64,000 bases of DNA from an uncultured Eubacterium sp. (GTDB taxonomy: Bacteria > Bacillota > Clostridia > Peptostreptococcales > Anaerovoracaceae), in the NCBI GenBank assembly GCA_946555345.1, contig CAMNSS010000013.1, positions 1 to 64,000 on the forward strand. Direction: 5' to 3'. Positions within the stretch are counted from its first letter, which is position 1, and every line of letters starts with the position of its first letter. The translations under genes and the position numbers were made by a program. Below the pieces are notes generated by a model. The model searched no databases. It was not told where the DNA came from and saw nothing but the letters and a program-made list of their open reading frames with translations. Below are positions 43,681 to 53,174 of the stretch, piece after piece.

Positions 43681-44013
43681 ATGATGAATCGCGAAGCAGA
43701 ACAAAAATTGGTACTGGAACAGCATCAAATGGCAAAGCAACGCACGGATATGGCAGGAAAACGTACCGGAATGGCACGAAGCCGCACGAATTTAGCATTT
43801 GAACGAACCCTGCTCACCAACTCGCAAACACTATTGGCATATATCCGGACGGCGCTTGCCATATTTACCGCTGGTGTCGGGATGTTTGAATTTATCGACA
43901 ATATGACCATTGTCTACATAGGCGTCATCATGATGGCGGTCTCCCCAGCCATCATGGTTGTGGGAATCATCCATTATTGCAAAGTACGGAAAAAAATTAA
44001 ACTAGAATTATGA
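43681..44013 (+). CDS. DUF202 family small membrane protein
   Basis: A 110-residue protein. The DUF202 core is NLAFERTLLTNSQTLLAYIRTALAIFTAG (residues 37-65), then a second hydrophobic segment (IVYIGVIMMAVSPAIMVVGIIHY). The N-terminal 35 residues contain three diverged copies of a MAxxRT motif (MAKQRTD, MAGKRTG, MARSRTN), which looks like a small internal duplication. Function of the family is unknown. GGAAGG precedes two adjacent ATG codons. Transcribed alone on the plus strand. Confidence 0.8.
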   Translation: MMNREAEQKLVLEQHQMAKQRTDMAGKRTGMARSRTNLAFERTLLTNSQTLLAYIRTALAIFTAGVGMFEFIDNMTIVYIGVIMMAVSPAIMVVGIIHYCKVRKKIKLEL

Positions 44014-44269
44014 TTTTTCACCAGTATGCTGCCGCTAATGAATTTTTGTTCCTTAATGTTCACGAATCTTCACGAATTTTCACGTCTCAATTTCCGCTAA
44101 TGAATTAGATGCCCTATTCTGCCCCAAATTCTCACTTGCGCATGATACAATCCATGCAAAGCGTGCGCTATCTGCGGCTTTTGCAAAGCCCAAATTTGCA
44201 TTCATGCGTGATGCAATCCATTCTACCAGAAGGTTTTTATGAAATTTAAAAAAATCGAACCGCCGACCC

Positions 44270-45481
44270 TTACCTGGCCTCGGCTCTCCGATACACGAAA
44301 TACAGTACAGGCAGCAAGACAAGGCAGGCCGCCGCATAAGCCGGAAAAATGACGGTCACGGCGCTCATCGCTTTCCCGCACAATTCCGCCAGCCCGAACT
44401 CTTTGATCCCAATATATACCTCCAGCAACTGATCCGGGAAAAATGCGCAGATCTGCGGCAGGGTAACGATACGGCTCAAAAAAGGAAAGGCACACAATAT
44501 GATAAACGGAACGATAACGGCTACCGTTGTAGAACGCAACGCCGCCGAGGCCAGCATTGAAACGGTTGCGGCAAATAACGTGCCGATATAGCCGCCGCAG
44601 ACAATGAGAAAATAGCCCTGCAAAAATGTGATATTATAGGAACTTCTCCACAAATCGAGCTGAATCGGACAGCCTGCGCCATCAAATCCCAGTGCGAAAA
44701 GCACAATCATCGTATACAAAAACACAAAGGCAAAATAGAAAACGGTAGTGATCAAAAATCCGGCTTCGATTTTAGCCCTGACCGCTTGATTCCGCCCCAG
44801 CTTCGCCGAAAACAAAATCGCATCTGCCTTCGTCTGAAACTCCTCAGAAAAGATACCGGAAACAAGAAAACCGATTACCAGCGCCAGCATCAAGAGAAAT
44901 GTAGATATATTTTGCAGCAAGGCGCTCCAGCCGTCAATATATTCATAATAAAACGGCGTCTGCAAACTTTCGTACCGTTGCACTAAAAATTCCCGCTGCG
45001 CCTCCGTGAAGCATTCCTCCCCTGAATCCAAATAACCTTTTAATGCGGCGATCCTCTTTTCATATACCATTCCCGCTTCTTCTGCGGAAACGCTGTCGAT
45101 CGCATAGTAATTGTAATCCCGCCACTCGCTAAACGCACTGTTAATTAGGGTTACAATATCCGACATTCCTTGTTTTTGGGCATATGCCCGGTCTTCCTGT
45201 TCGCTGTCCGCAACCAGCGAACCTTGTGAACGATTAATCCGCTCATTTTCCGCAACTACTTCCGCCAGCACGTCTTCCGTAAGATATCCTGCCCACTCGT
45301 TCTTTTCAACTCGAAGGTCCTGCGCCGCCGCAATGCCGCTTGTGCGATTTCCGTCCGCATCGATATATTCTACCCTGCTCATGGTCAAAATGCTCGTGGC
45401 TATCAACATTAACGCCAAAACCAACAGCGCAATTTTATTCCTGGATTTCAAAAAAACCTTCTTTAACTCAAATCGCAGCAT
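44270..45481 (-). CDS. ABC transporter permease (ABC-2 type)
   Basis: A 403-residue membrane protein. An N-terminal helix (KIALLVLALMLIATSILTM) is followed by a roughly 150-residue extracytoplasmic region, then about five membrane segments (STFLLMLALVIGFLVSGIFS onward to YAAACLVLLPVLYFVYR). This is the ABC-2 permease layout. The start MLRFELKKVFLKS has GGGGG at good spacing; ten upstream residues are discarded. It is last in the operon sigma-membrane protein-ATPase-permease and probably forms the channel for the ATPase at 45831-46733. Substrate unknown; small lipid-like or peptide compounds are typical. Confidence 0.85.
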   Translation of the reverse strand: MLRFELKKVFLKSRNKIALLVLALMLIATSILTMSRVEYIDADGNRTSGIAAAQDLRVEKNEWAGYLTEDVLAEVVAENERINRSQGSLVADSEQEDRAYAQKQGMSDIVTLINSAFSEWRDYNYYAIDSVSAEEAGMVYEKRIAALKGYLDSGEECFTEAQREFLVQRYESLQTPFYYEYIDGWSALLQNISTFLLMLALVIGFLVSGIFSEEFQTKADAILFSAKLGRNQAVRAKIEAGFLITTVFYFAFVFLYTMIVLFALGFDGAGCPIQLDLWRSSYNITFLQGYFLIVCGGYIGTLFAATVSMLASAALRSTTVAVIVPFIILCAFPFLSRIVTLPQICAFFPDQLLEVYIGIKEFGLAELCGKAMSAVTVIFPAYAAACLVLLPVLYFVYRRAEAR

Positions 45482-45830
45482 ATTCATCCCCCACATTCCA
45501 AATCGCAACATTTTCAGCTCTTTTCATTCCTATCTATCTTGGCATTCTTGCCGAAGTAACCCAAAACGCATCTGCTTTAGCTCTCTTCGTCTCTCTTCAC
45601 GCCCAACTTTCCCGGCGTTGCCGCCAAAATAATACAAGAATCCATCCTTTTCATTTTCTTTCATTTTTTTCACTCTCCGATTACAAGGATGTCTGTTGTA
45701 ATTTCGAGTAATTTTTATTCCAAGCGGTCTTCGTATTTTACTTTCATTGCTATAAAATCGCCTTTGTTTTCTGATGTATGAAGCCGAAAAACTCATATGC
45801 ATCATACGAGGAAATTTTATTTTGCCAATT
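45482..45830. other. Intra-operon spacer with relics of the ATPase 3' end
   Basis: 349 bases between ATPase and permease. On the minus strand it holds at least two diverged repeats of the ATPase C-terminal coding sequence, described separately. Confidence 0.65.
45530..45650 (-). pseudogene. Degenerate duplicates of the ABC ATPase 3' end
   Basis: The ATPase ends VFLYYFGEQAGKAGSEAAKRRG. About 250 bases downstream the minus strand reads GFLYYFGGNAGKVGREERRRE (45580-45643), and in another frame GYFGKNAKIDR follows (45533-45565). These look like two decayed tandem copies. There is no start codon with a ribosome binding site, so they are probably not translated as genes. Confidence 0.65.
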
Positions 45831-46733
45831 TCATCCTCTTCTTTTTGCCGCTTCACTCCCAGCTTTTCCAGCTTGTTCGCCGAAGTAATACAGGAACACG
45901 TCCTCGAGCGATGCTTCCGCCTGCACGGCATCCGGCGCTGGCTGTTCCCGTGAAATAATGCGCAAAACAACGCCGTTTGCATCTGTCCTTACATTGGAAA
46001 TCTTATGCTTTTCCATCAAACCTGCCGCCGTCTCCTTCGGCACAAGGCATTCCCAGACCGTTTCATCCATCGAGCCTGCGATTTCATCCGCCGTGCCGCG
46101 ATGCATCAATTTGCCATCCTTCATCAGCAAAATTTCCGTGGCGATATAAGCAATATCCGAAACGATATGCGTCGATAACAGCACCAGGCGTTCCGCCGCA
46201 AGCTCGCTGATCAGGTTACGGAAACGGATTCTTTCGTTTGGGTCAAGTCCCGCCGTCGGCTCATCCAGAATCAAGATCTTGGGATCGTTCAGCATCGCCT
46301 GTGCGATTCCCACGCGCCGTTTCATCCCGCCGGACAGCTTTCTCATCTTCTTGCTTGCCGCCTTTGCAAGACCTACCTGCGTGATCAGCTCCCTCACCCT
46401 CTGTTTTGCAAATGCCGGGCGAAGACCCTTCACCGCCGCAATGTAAAGAAGATAATCCTTCACGCTAAACTCCGGATAAAAGCCAAAATCCTGCGGCAGG
46501 TAGCCTAGCAATTTGCGGTACGCCCCGCCCATCCGGAAGATATCCTTTCCATCACAAGAAACACTGCCGCTCGTCGGTTTCAGCAAGGTACACAGCATCC
46601 GCATGAGCGTGGTCTTTCCCGCCCCGTTCACCCCCAAAAGCCCGTAAACTCCATTTTCCATCGTCAAATTGACCTGATCGACAGCCGTAAAATCCCCAAA
46701 TTTTTTCGTCAAATTACAAAGCTCTAATTTCAT
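45831..46733 (-). CDS. ABC transporter ATP-binding protein
   Basis: A 300-residue ATPase. Walker A is GVNGAGKTTLMRML, the Q loop is near GYLPQDFGFYPEF, the signature KLSGGMKRRVGIAQAM, and Walker B ILILDEPTAGLDP with the H-loop LSTHIVSDI. It belongs to the CcmA/drug-export type group that pairs with ABC-2 permeases. The C-terminal region after residue 215 is a small extra domain. Its start overlaps the preceding membrane-protein gene by 20 bases, so it is translationally coupled in the sigma-linked operon. Confidence 0.92.
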   Translation of the reverse strand: MKLELCNLTKKFGDFTAVDQVNLTMENGVYGLLGVNGAGKTTLMRMLCTLLKPTSGSVSCDGKDIFRMGGAYRKLLGYLPQDFGFYPEFSVKDYLLYIAAVKGLRPAFAKQRVRELITQVGLAKAASKKMRKLSGGMKRRVGIAQAMLNDPKILILDEPTAGLDPNERIRFRNLISELAAERLVLLSTHIVSDIAYIATEILLMKDGKLMHRGTADEIAGSMDETVWECLVPKETAAGLMEKHKISNVRTDANGVVLRIISREQPAPDAVQAEASLEDVFLYYFGEQAGKAGSEAAKRRG

Positions 46734-47478
46734 CCAATCCTACCTTCCAATAATCGTTACAATGATTCAATGTACGGAAAACCGCAAATCCCAGAAAGCC
46801 AAGCGAGGCTCCCGCCAAAGCCAGCCATACCGGCAGCGTAATCATCGCATATAATTCTTCGTTCACCGTAACCGCAAACCATGCCGCGCTCCACAGCACG
46901 CATACAATGACCGCCGCCGCCTCGCTCACAATGTATTTGCTGCACAATGCGCCAAAGCAGATGCACGCCGTCACGAGCATCGGCAAAAGGAACTGCACAA
47001 GCAAGCTCGTAAATACCACATCCATCCGCAATGTCACCACTGCACAGAACACAGTAATCAGCGAAACATCCACAATGCCAAACAATACCATGCGCGCCGC
47101 ATAAATCTGCCGCAGCGAATAATACGAAGCCTCCTCTATTTCCATGCAGCCGCAGCTCCTGTTTTTCCAAAGTTCCGGAATCATGAGGATGATAAAGGCC
47201 GCCGCCATGACCCCTGCGCCCCTTTGCACATAGCGCTCCCCGTAGCCAGATGCCATTGCCATGCCCAATACGCACAAGAGCGCAAATTGCAGAACCCACC
47301 ATCGTTTCCGCAGCAGCTTAAACTGTATCCATAGAAATTCATGATACGACAGCATCCCTTTTTGTTCCCAGATGAAAAAGGTTTTCTTCGCAGCACAGAT
47401 CGTTTGCCGGAGCTTTTCCTCCTGCGGCCTTAGCTTGCCCGCCTGCTTATATGCCATGAGATGTTCGTCCAGGTTCAT
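46714..47478 (-). CDS. Membrane protein of the sigma/ABC operon, unknown
   Basis: A 254-residue protein with a cytosolic N-terminus of about 60 residues and six hydrophobic segments (LQFALLCVLGMAMASGYG, AGVMAAAFIILMIPELW, MVLFGIVDVSLITVFCAVV, LLPMLVTACICFGALC, AAVIVCVLWSAAWFAVTV, LPVWLALAGASLGFLGFAVF). It starts within the stop of the ECF sigma gene (ATGA-type overlap, 47475-47478), the position usually taken by an anti-sigma factor, but I see no zinc-binding anti-sigma motif. It could be a second permease half or a membrane sensor holding the sigma factor. Confidence 0.75.
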   Translation of the reverse strand: MNLDEHLMAYKQAGKLRPQEEKLRQTICAAKKTFFIWEQKGMLSYHEFLWIQFKLLRKRWWVLQFALLCVLGMAMASGYGERYVQRGAGVMAAAFIILMIPELWKNRSCGCMEIEEASYYSLRQIYAARMVLFGIVDVSLITVFCAVVTLRMDVVFTSLLVQFLLPMLVTACICFGALCSKYIVSEAAAVIVCVLWSAAWFAVTVNEELYAMITLPVWLALAGASLGFLGFAVFRTLNHCNDYWKVGLDEIRAL

Positions 47479-48044
47479 CGCCTTCCTCCTTTGGAAACTG
47501 TTCTTCCAGATTCATCGTCCCTCTCCTCTCGCAGCGATTGTTCCAGCTCCTGCCTCGCCTGCCGCAGCCTGTATTTTACCAGCGGAAGGCTTATGTCTAA
47601 GAGCTGTGCGATTTCCGCAAGCTTCAAATCCTGAAAATAGTACAGCGTCACGACCTCCCGCAACGCATCCGCAAGCTCCCCCAGCGCCCATTCGAGCGCA
47701 AGCTGATTGGAAACAGCATCCATCGGGCATTCTGCGCTTCCCGCCTGTTCGCCCAGCTTCACGTCATCCATGAGGATTTCCCTTTTCTTTTTGAAATAAT
47801 CCCTGCACAGATTGCCGGCGATCGTATACAAGTAATGCTTCGCTTTTCCCTGGTGGCGGTATTTCGGGAGATGGCTGAAAAAGCGCACAAAGGTTTCCTG
47901 CGTCAAGTCCTCGGCACACGCCCTGTCTGGGCAACGGTATCCCAGGTAAGATAGGATTTCCCCGTAGTATTTGCGGACGAATATATCGAATGCCTCGTTT
48001 TCCCCCCGCTTCATTTTTCTGATCAGCAGAAAATCAGAATCCAC
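47475..48044 (-). CDS. ECF-type RNA polymerase sigma factor
   Basis: A 189-residue sigma-70 family factor. Region 2 is FDIFVRKYYGEILSYLGYR through CAEDLTQETFVRFFSHL, and region 4 ALREVVTLYYFQDLKLAEIAQLLDISLPLVKYRLRQARQEL with its helix-turn-helix. The GTG at 48042-48044 follows AAAGGAGG at five bases and gives an N-terminus (VDSDFLLIRKMKRGE) typical of ECF factors; the upstream 118 residues are spurious. It heads an operon with a membrane protein and an ABC exporter, suggesting control of that exporter in response to envelope stress or an antimicrobial. Confidence 0.9.
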   Translation of the reverse strand: MDSDFLLIRKMKRGENEAFDIFVRKYYGEILSYLGYRCPDRACAEDLTQETFVRFFSHLPKYRHQGKAKHYLYTIAGNLCRDYFKKKREILMDDVKLGEQAGSAECPMDAVSNQLALEWALGELADALREVVTLYYFQDLKLAEIAQLLDISLPLVKYRLRQARQELEQSLREERDDESGRTVSKGGRR

Positions 48045-48575
48045 GGACGCCTCCTTTCCCCTTCTATTGTGTATAACGAACCAGGCTTGCAAAAAGATAG
48101 CCCCCCGCCAAATTTTTTTACCGCATAGGGGCAATATCGTTGATGAGACGGGAGAGCCTGGTTGCCGCCTGGCGGACATCAGGGGGCGGATAATGGGCGG
48201 CGCAAACCGTCTGATGAACGGCAAAAAACCAAATAATGGACTGGCTAGGCCATCCGGGGAACGGCGGAAGGCAGATAACAGATGACAGGAGCTGGCTGAT
48301 AAACGGCAATGGCTGGCTGATTTGGAAAAAGCAGTGCGGAGAGCGGAAGAATCCTTGCGCAAGCAGCAGAAGACCGCTGATCGCAGCAGGAAAAACACCC
48401 ATCACGGCTATCTGTCTAACACGCTGGCAGTATGTGAAAAATCGGCATGCGAAAAACCTGTCCCAAATAGCAGGGCGCACAGTCATGAACGCTCTTACCT
48501 GGGCGATCCGCCTTGTGGCATACAGCACTGGCTGAAACTCCATCCTATTTAACTAACGAGCAGGCGCATACCCTT
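48045..48575. other. Spacer upstream of the sigma operon
   Basis: 531 bases between gatD and the sigma gene. Frames on both strands have no ribosome binding sites or recognisable sequence. GGCTGAT repeats occur at about 48290-48325. Confidence 0.5.
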
Positions 48576-49301
48576 TTATTTCAATTTTTCACAGATGTAC
48601 CGGTTCGCTTGATGCTCCAGTTCATCGCCGAGCGGCTCCAGCGTGATGTCGCCCCGGTATTTGCGCCGCAATGCCTGTTCCAGAAGAAAATCGCAGATCT
48701 CCGGGTTTTTCGGCAAGAGTGGTCCATGAAGATACGTCCCGATGCAGTTTTTATAGATCACGCCTTCCTTGCCCGATTTTTCCGTGTTGCCGAAGCCCCG
48801 CGCCACGCTGCCAAATGCATTGTAATTTCCGATATATGTCCGCCCGCTGTGGTTTTCAAACCCGACGATCGGATTTGTGAAGCGATCGCTTTTTAGGACT
48901 ACGTTTCCCGTCAAGCGTTTTGCCTCCCACTGCGTGTAAATATCCAGGATACCGGTTCCTTCTATCGTCGTCCTGCTCGTTTTATAGTAATTTCCTAAGA
49001 GCTGATACCCGCCGCAAACTGCAAGCGTCACGCCGCCATCCTCCACATATTCCTGAAAGCCGTGTTTCACTTCGCATAAAAAGCGGCAGGCGATTTCCTG
49101 CTCCCGGTCGGAGCCTCCCCCTAGCAGCACAATATCAAGCTTCGTGAAGTCGATCTGATCCCCAGCATAAACAGCCGTTACTTCCGGTTCAATCCCCCGC
49201 CAGGAAAGCCGCTTCTGGAAGCACTGGATATTTCCCCGGTCTCCGTATAGGTTCAATAAGTCTGGATATAAATGCCCAATAGTCAGTTTGATGATCCGCA
49301 C
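48576..49301 (-). CDS. gatD: Lipid II isoglutaminyl synthase, glutaminase subunit GatD
   Basis: A 241-residue class I glutamine amidotransferase. Features are the family N-terminus KLTIGHLYPDLLNLYGDRGN, the nucleophile cysteine in LAVCGGYQLLG, and the histidine in GTYLHGPLLPKNPEICD. GatD frees ammonia from glutamine for MurT, which amidates glutamate of lipid II. I chose GTG 49299-49301, which matches the usual 241-243 residues; an AGGAAA sequence precedes it. MurT lies 139 bases upstream in the same direction. Confidence 0.93.
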   Translation of the reverse strand: MRIIKLTIGHLYPDLLNLYGDRGNIQCFQKRLSWRGIEPEVTAVYAGDQIDFTKLDIVLLGGGSDREQEIACRFLCEVKHGFQEYVEDGGVTLAVCGGYQLLGNYYKTSRTTIEGTGILDIYTQWEAKRLTGNVVLKSDRFTNPIVGFENHSGRTYIGNYNAFGSVARGFGNTEKSGKEGVIYKNCIGTYLHGPLLPKNPEICDFLLEQALRRKYRGDITLEPLGDELEHQANRYICEKLK

Positions 49302-49440
49302 CCCTTTCCTGTTCCCATATGGGAAAACCATCTCCTCTTGCACGGGGGAAACCGAGCGTTTCACCCGCATTGCGCATATGGCAAGAATGTCTTAACATTA
49401 TTCAGGCGCCACGCAGCCAGGCTGCGCTATCCTGGCAAAA

Positions 49441-50799
49441 TTACGCAGTCATCGCCGTGCCGCGCTGTAACCTGTGCAGCATACGGTTTGCAGCCAAAAG
49501 TCCGGAATAATTAACGATCAAATACAGATTGCCCGTTCCATCCTGCGCCAGCCGCCTGATTGCACTTTCCATATTTTCCACCAAATCACAAGCAATATCA
49601 TCATAGAGCAGCCTGAGCGCTAAATCCAGGCGGCGTGTCCCCGCAACGCCAACCGTCGCCGCATGGGCCGCTTTAAAATGTTGAAAATCCACATCCCAGA
49701 GCCATGAGATATCCTTCCCATCCTGCGCCGCATCGTTTATCTGCACAAGGATATCTTTCGAGCCAGCATCCTTGCATACCAGCGAAATTTTCTGCTGAAA
49801 ACCTACCGGGTTTTTCGCCAGGCAGAGGCACACCCTCGCCCCATGTATAAAAAACGTTTCCTCCCGCCGATTGCCATAATCGAAGGATTCCGCCGCCGCC
49901 TGAAAACCAGCAGACGGCGCGCCTGCCGCTTTGATTGCCGCATAAGCGGAAAGCGTGTTATAAACATTATAGGGAGCCTTTGTCTGGGAATGGATCGTCA
50001 TGCCATCTAGCACGAACCGATACCGGCCATCCCGGGTTTCGATCTGTTCCGCTTTGTAATCCGGCAAAGGACGCTTCCAGCCACAGTGCGGACACTGGTA
50101 AATGCCTAATTGCCCATAATGGAAAAATGCATATTCCATTTTCCTCCCGCAAGAAGGGCAAAACGTGCTTTCCCGCACCTCCGGACTGGAAATATCATCA
50201 AAGATCCGCTGGCCGATCCCATAGCCCGCAAGGGGATTCCCGCACCCAGCGGCGATCGCATACGAAATTGGATCATCGCAATTCACCACCAGCCTTGCTT
50301 CCGGCGCTGCCGTAACCGCTTCCCGTATCCGTTCGCGCACGATATCGATCTCGCCATAACGGTCGATCTGATCCCGGAAAAGATTGGTTAAAAGAATACA
50401 GTCAGGGCGCAATGCGGGAAGAACCTGCGCCGCAGCGAACTCATCCACTTCGATGCAAGCATAATCCGCATCCAGCCGTCCTTTGCAATCAGCCGCTAAA
50501 ACGAAGGATGCAATGATTCCATTGCGCATATTTGCCCCGGTGCGGTTGATGAGAACTTTCTTTCCCTCCGCCCGCAATGCATGGCAAATCATGCTGTTTG
50601 TCGTCGTCTTGCCATTTGTCCCCATGACTACAATGATTTTATCTTTTACCAGCCCCGCCATATCAGCCAGGATGCTGGGATCGATCCGCCGGGCGATAGC
50701 TCCTGGCAAAACGCTGCCGCCGCCTCGTCTCAATCTTTGAATCATCACACTCATACCTTTTGCGCATAAAATCGCCATTCGCCTTCGCAAGTTTAACAT
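49441..50799 (-). CDS. murT: Lipid II isoglutaminyl synthase, Mur-ligase subunit MurT
   Basis: A 452-residue Mur-ligase homologue. The ATP loop is VVMGTNGKTTTNSMI, then LLTNLFRDQIDRYGEID. A zinc ribbon (CPSCG ... CPHCG, about residues 218-240) and a C-terminal DUF1727 domain (NYSGLLAANRML) distinguish MurT from MurE. It activates the D-glutamate carboxylate of lipid II and accepts ammonia from GatD. AGGAGG precedes the ATG. The long, poorly coding stretch upstream makes its promoter hard to locate. Confidence 0.94.
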   Translation of the reverse strand: MLNLRRRMAILCAKGMSVMIQRLRRGGGSVLPGAIARRIDPSILADMAGLVKDKIIVVMGTNGKTTTNSMICHALRAEGKKVLINRTGANMRNGIIASFVLAADCKGRLDADYACIEVDEFAAAQVLPALRPDCILLTNLFRDQIDRYGEIDIVRERIREAVTAAPEARLVVNCDDPISYAIAAGCGNPLAGYGIGQRIFDDISSPEVRESTFCPSCGRKMEYAFFHYGQLGIYQCPHCGWKRPLPDYKAEQIETRDGRYRFVLDGMTIHSQTKAPYNVYNTLSAYAAIKAAGAPSAGFQAAAESFDYGNRREETFFIHGARVCLCLAKNPVGFQQKISLVCKDAGSKDILVQINDAAQDGKDISWLWDVDFQHFKAAHAATVGVAGTRRLDLALRLLYDDIACDLVENMESAIRRLAQDGTGNLYLIVNYSGLLAANRMLHRLQRGTAMTA

Positions 50800-51168
50800 C
50801 TGTGATACCTCCTGTTCCTGCCGTCATGATAAGCTAATTTCCAGGGCGGGTTCAATAAACGCCCGCCCCGTATAAAAAGATTTTGAAAGCGTCCAGATAT
50901 GCCTTGTTAACGTGCCTGGCAGACATACCTAGCCGATTTTCGAGAGCGGCTGTTGTTCACCCGTCTTACACGAACCAATGCCCAGGAGCATCCGAAACGC
51001 TCCGCCTATTTTTATGATAGCTTATGCCGTCATGCCATGTATCACCGCTTTCTATGAAAGACCCTGCTAATTTTTTAAAAATTTCTTACTTTTTTCTTAA
51101 CGTGAAACGAGCTGGAAAGCCCAATAAGGGCGGAAGGCGGGAGCAGAATGGGAAGCCAGACAGGGACG

Positions 51169-51247
51169 GGACGGCGGAATCAGTGTTAACGGCGGGAAAC
51201 CCAATAGAAGAACGGCGGAATCGATGCTGGAGGCGGGAAACCCAATC
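51169..51247. repeat. Direct repeat GACGGCGGAATC...GGCGGGAAACCCAAT
   Basis: Two units, about 51170-51207 and 51211-51247, share GGCGGAATC at the start and GGCGGGAAACCCAAT at the end, with the middle diverged. Confidence 0.65.
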
Positions 51248-52082
51248 TCATTAAGCTTCGGAAAAGCGAAAGACCCGGCCGCCGCAGGAATCGGGGCAGA
51301 AACGGGAAAACATCCCATTAAAGCAACTAAAAAATAAACCGGGCATCTCCAGTTTCAGCGAAAACGAAATAATCATAGGCACACGCGCTGGCCGCGCCCG
51401 CCGCAGCCTTGCAAAAGAAAATCCCGGACATGCCCTTCTGAAAAAGAAAACCCCGCCGCCTAAAGCCCCTAAACTTTTAAAAAAGATATATTCATTTCCG
51501 CTAGAAAACCAGGAAAGCAAAACGCTATCAAAAAGCATGGCTGTTCTCCCTGATATAAACTCACAGGAACACGTTCTGGAATCAGGGCCATTCCTATAAT
51601 TTTCTTCCTGCTTTGGCAATCCTGCTTTTTTGAATCATATCGGGCAACGACCCATTGGAAACTTCATATATCAGAAAAACCGCTTCAAGCCGCATCAATC
51701 GACAGTGTCATTGGGTCTTCGGTCTCCCGTCATCCAAGCCATCCGCCTATTTCTGCCGCTGCCGCTATCTATTGAAACCCCTTTTTTACATATCTTTCCC
51801 TGTGCTTGGCGGCTCTGGCTTGACTGCTGATGGTTTCCTGCGTTTGCCGGCTCTGGCTTGTCTGCCCCATCGTCCCCTGCGGTTGCCCCTATTGGCCATT
51901 GCCCCATCGTTTTTGGCAGCTTTCAGTCTAATGCGATGAGGTTCCTTCAAGCCCGCTCGGCGACGCTTTCCCGTTTTTCTTTGGCGATCACTTTCGCTTC
52001 GCCTGATCGGCATCCATTCATTTATGGTTCTTTGCAAGATGATGCAAAACGCACTTTAATTTCCAAAACAGGTATATTGAGT

Positions 52083-52112
52083 GATTATCAAAAAGTGTAC
52101 TTTTTGATAATC
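52083..52112. other. hix-like recombination site 1 (central dinucleotide GT)
   Basis: A perfect palindrome: GATTATCAAAAAGT, centre GT (52097-52098), ACTTTTTGATAATC. The 12-base half-site TTATCAAAAAGT matches 10 of 12 bases of the Hin half-site TTATCAAAAACC. Serine invertases cut at a two-base centre in such 26-base sites. Confidence 0.6.
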
Positions 52113-52152
52113 GCAAAACCTGAAAGGAAACAATAGCTGCGCTATTTAAAAC

Positions 52153-52197
52153 GAAAGCGCGCTTTCAAAACCATCCCCGCATCGAATGCGGGGTTTT
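52153..52197 (+). terminator. Palindrome and terminator inside the candidate invertible segment
   Basis: GAAAGCGCGCTTTC (52153-52166) is followed by CCCCGCA/TGCGGGG with a five-base loop and TTTT (52175-52197), an intrinsic terminator on the plus strand. It lies upstream of, and in the same direction as, the promoter at 52296. Confidence 0.7.
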
Positions 52198-52295
52198 CCC
52201 TATTCAAAACCAGCGGGCTTCCAGCGACGAGGTTTCCTGTCTTTTTTCCAATACCTTTATCCCTTGTTTTTCTGCATCCGCTACCCGAATAATCA

Positions 52296-52324
52296 TTGCT
52301 TACTGGAATATTTTATTGTATAAT
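52296..52324 (+). promoter_or_regulatory. Strong promoter inside the candidate invertible segment
   Basis: TTGCTT (52296-52301), exactly 17 bases, TATAAT (52319-52324). In this orientation it fires rightward into the 3' end of the recombinase gene (antisense) and toward the chemoreceptor; inverted it would fire toward murT-gatD. Confidence 0.75.
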
Positions 52325-52338
52325 CAGAACAGGAAAGA

Positions 52339-52370
52339 CGGCTATCAAAAAGTACACTTTTTGATAGCCG
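52339..52370. other. hix-like recombination site 2 (central dinucleotide AC)
   Basis: A perfect palindrome: CGGCTATCAAAAAGT, centre AC (52354-52355), ACTTTTTGATAGCCG. The core TATCAAAAAGT/ACTTTTTGATA is identical to site 1, but the centre is the complement, so the two sites are in inverted relative orientation. Confidence 0.6.
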
Positions 52371-52535
52371 CCTTTGTTAAAACCACAAAAGAACCTATCC
52401 TCTTGCTTGCGTCCGAATCTTCGCCTACAGACTGGACACGAGTTCCACTATTCATTTTAATCGCAGTTTTGCCCCCGCCGCACAGGCAGATCATACAAAC
52501 CGGCCGGCATCGGCCATCAAACGATCGCGATGGGT

Positions 52536-53174
<639 letters not shown>

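Larger units (their letters stand above)
50800..52535. other. 1.7 kb largely non-coding region with candidate invertible element
   Basis: No frame here has a ribosome binding site plus recognisable sequence. The left part (51160-51250) has a diverged direct repeat. Around 51800-51910 GGCTCTGGCTTG and GCCCCATCG repeat. The right part (52083-52370) is the candidate invertible promoter. The recombinase gene follows. Confidence 0.6.

Noticed and set aside
48118-48543. Minus-strand 141-residue frame and overlapping plus-strand frames upstream of the sigma operon
   Set aside because: No start signal, no family likeness; part of it is the spurious N-terminal extension of the sigma gene.
52083-52370. 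Insertion sequence with palindromic ends
   Set aside because: The 257 bases between the palindromes encode no transposase; the only enzyme nearby is a serine recombinase outside the interval.
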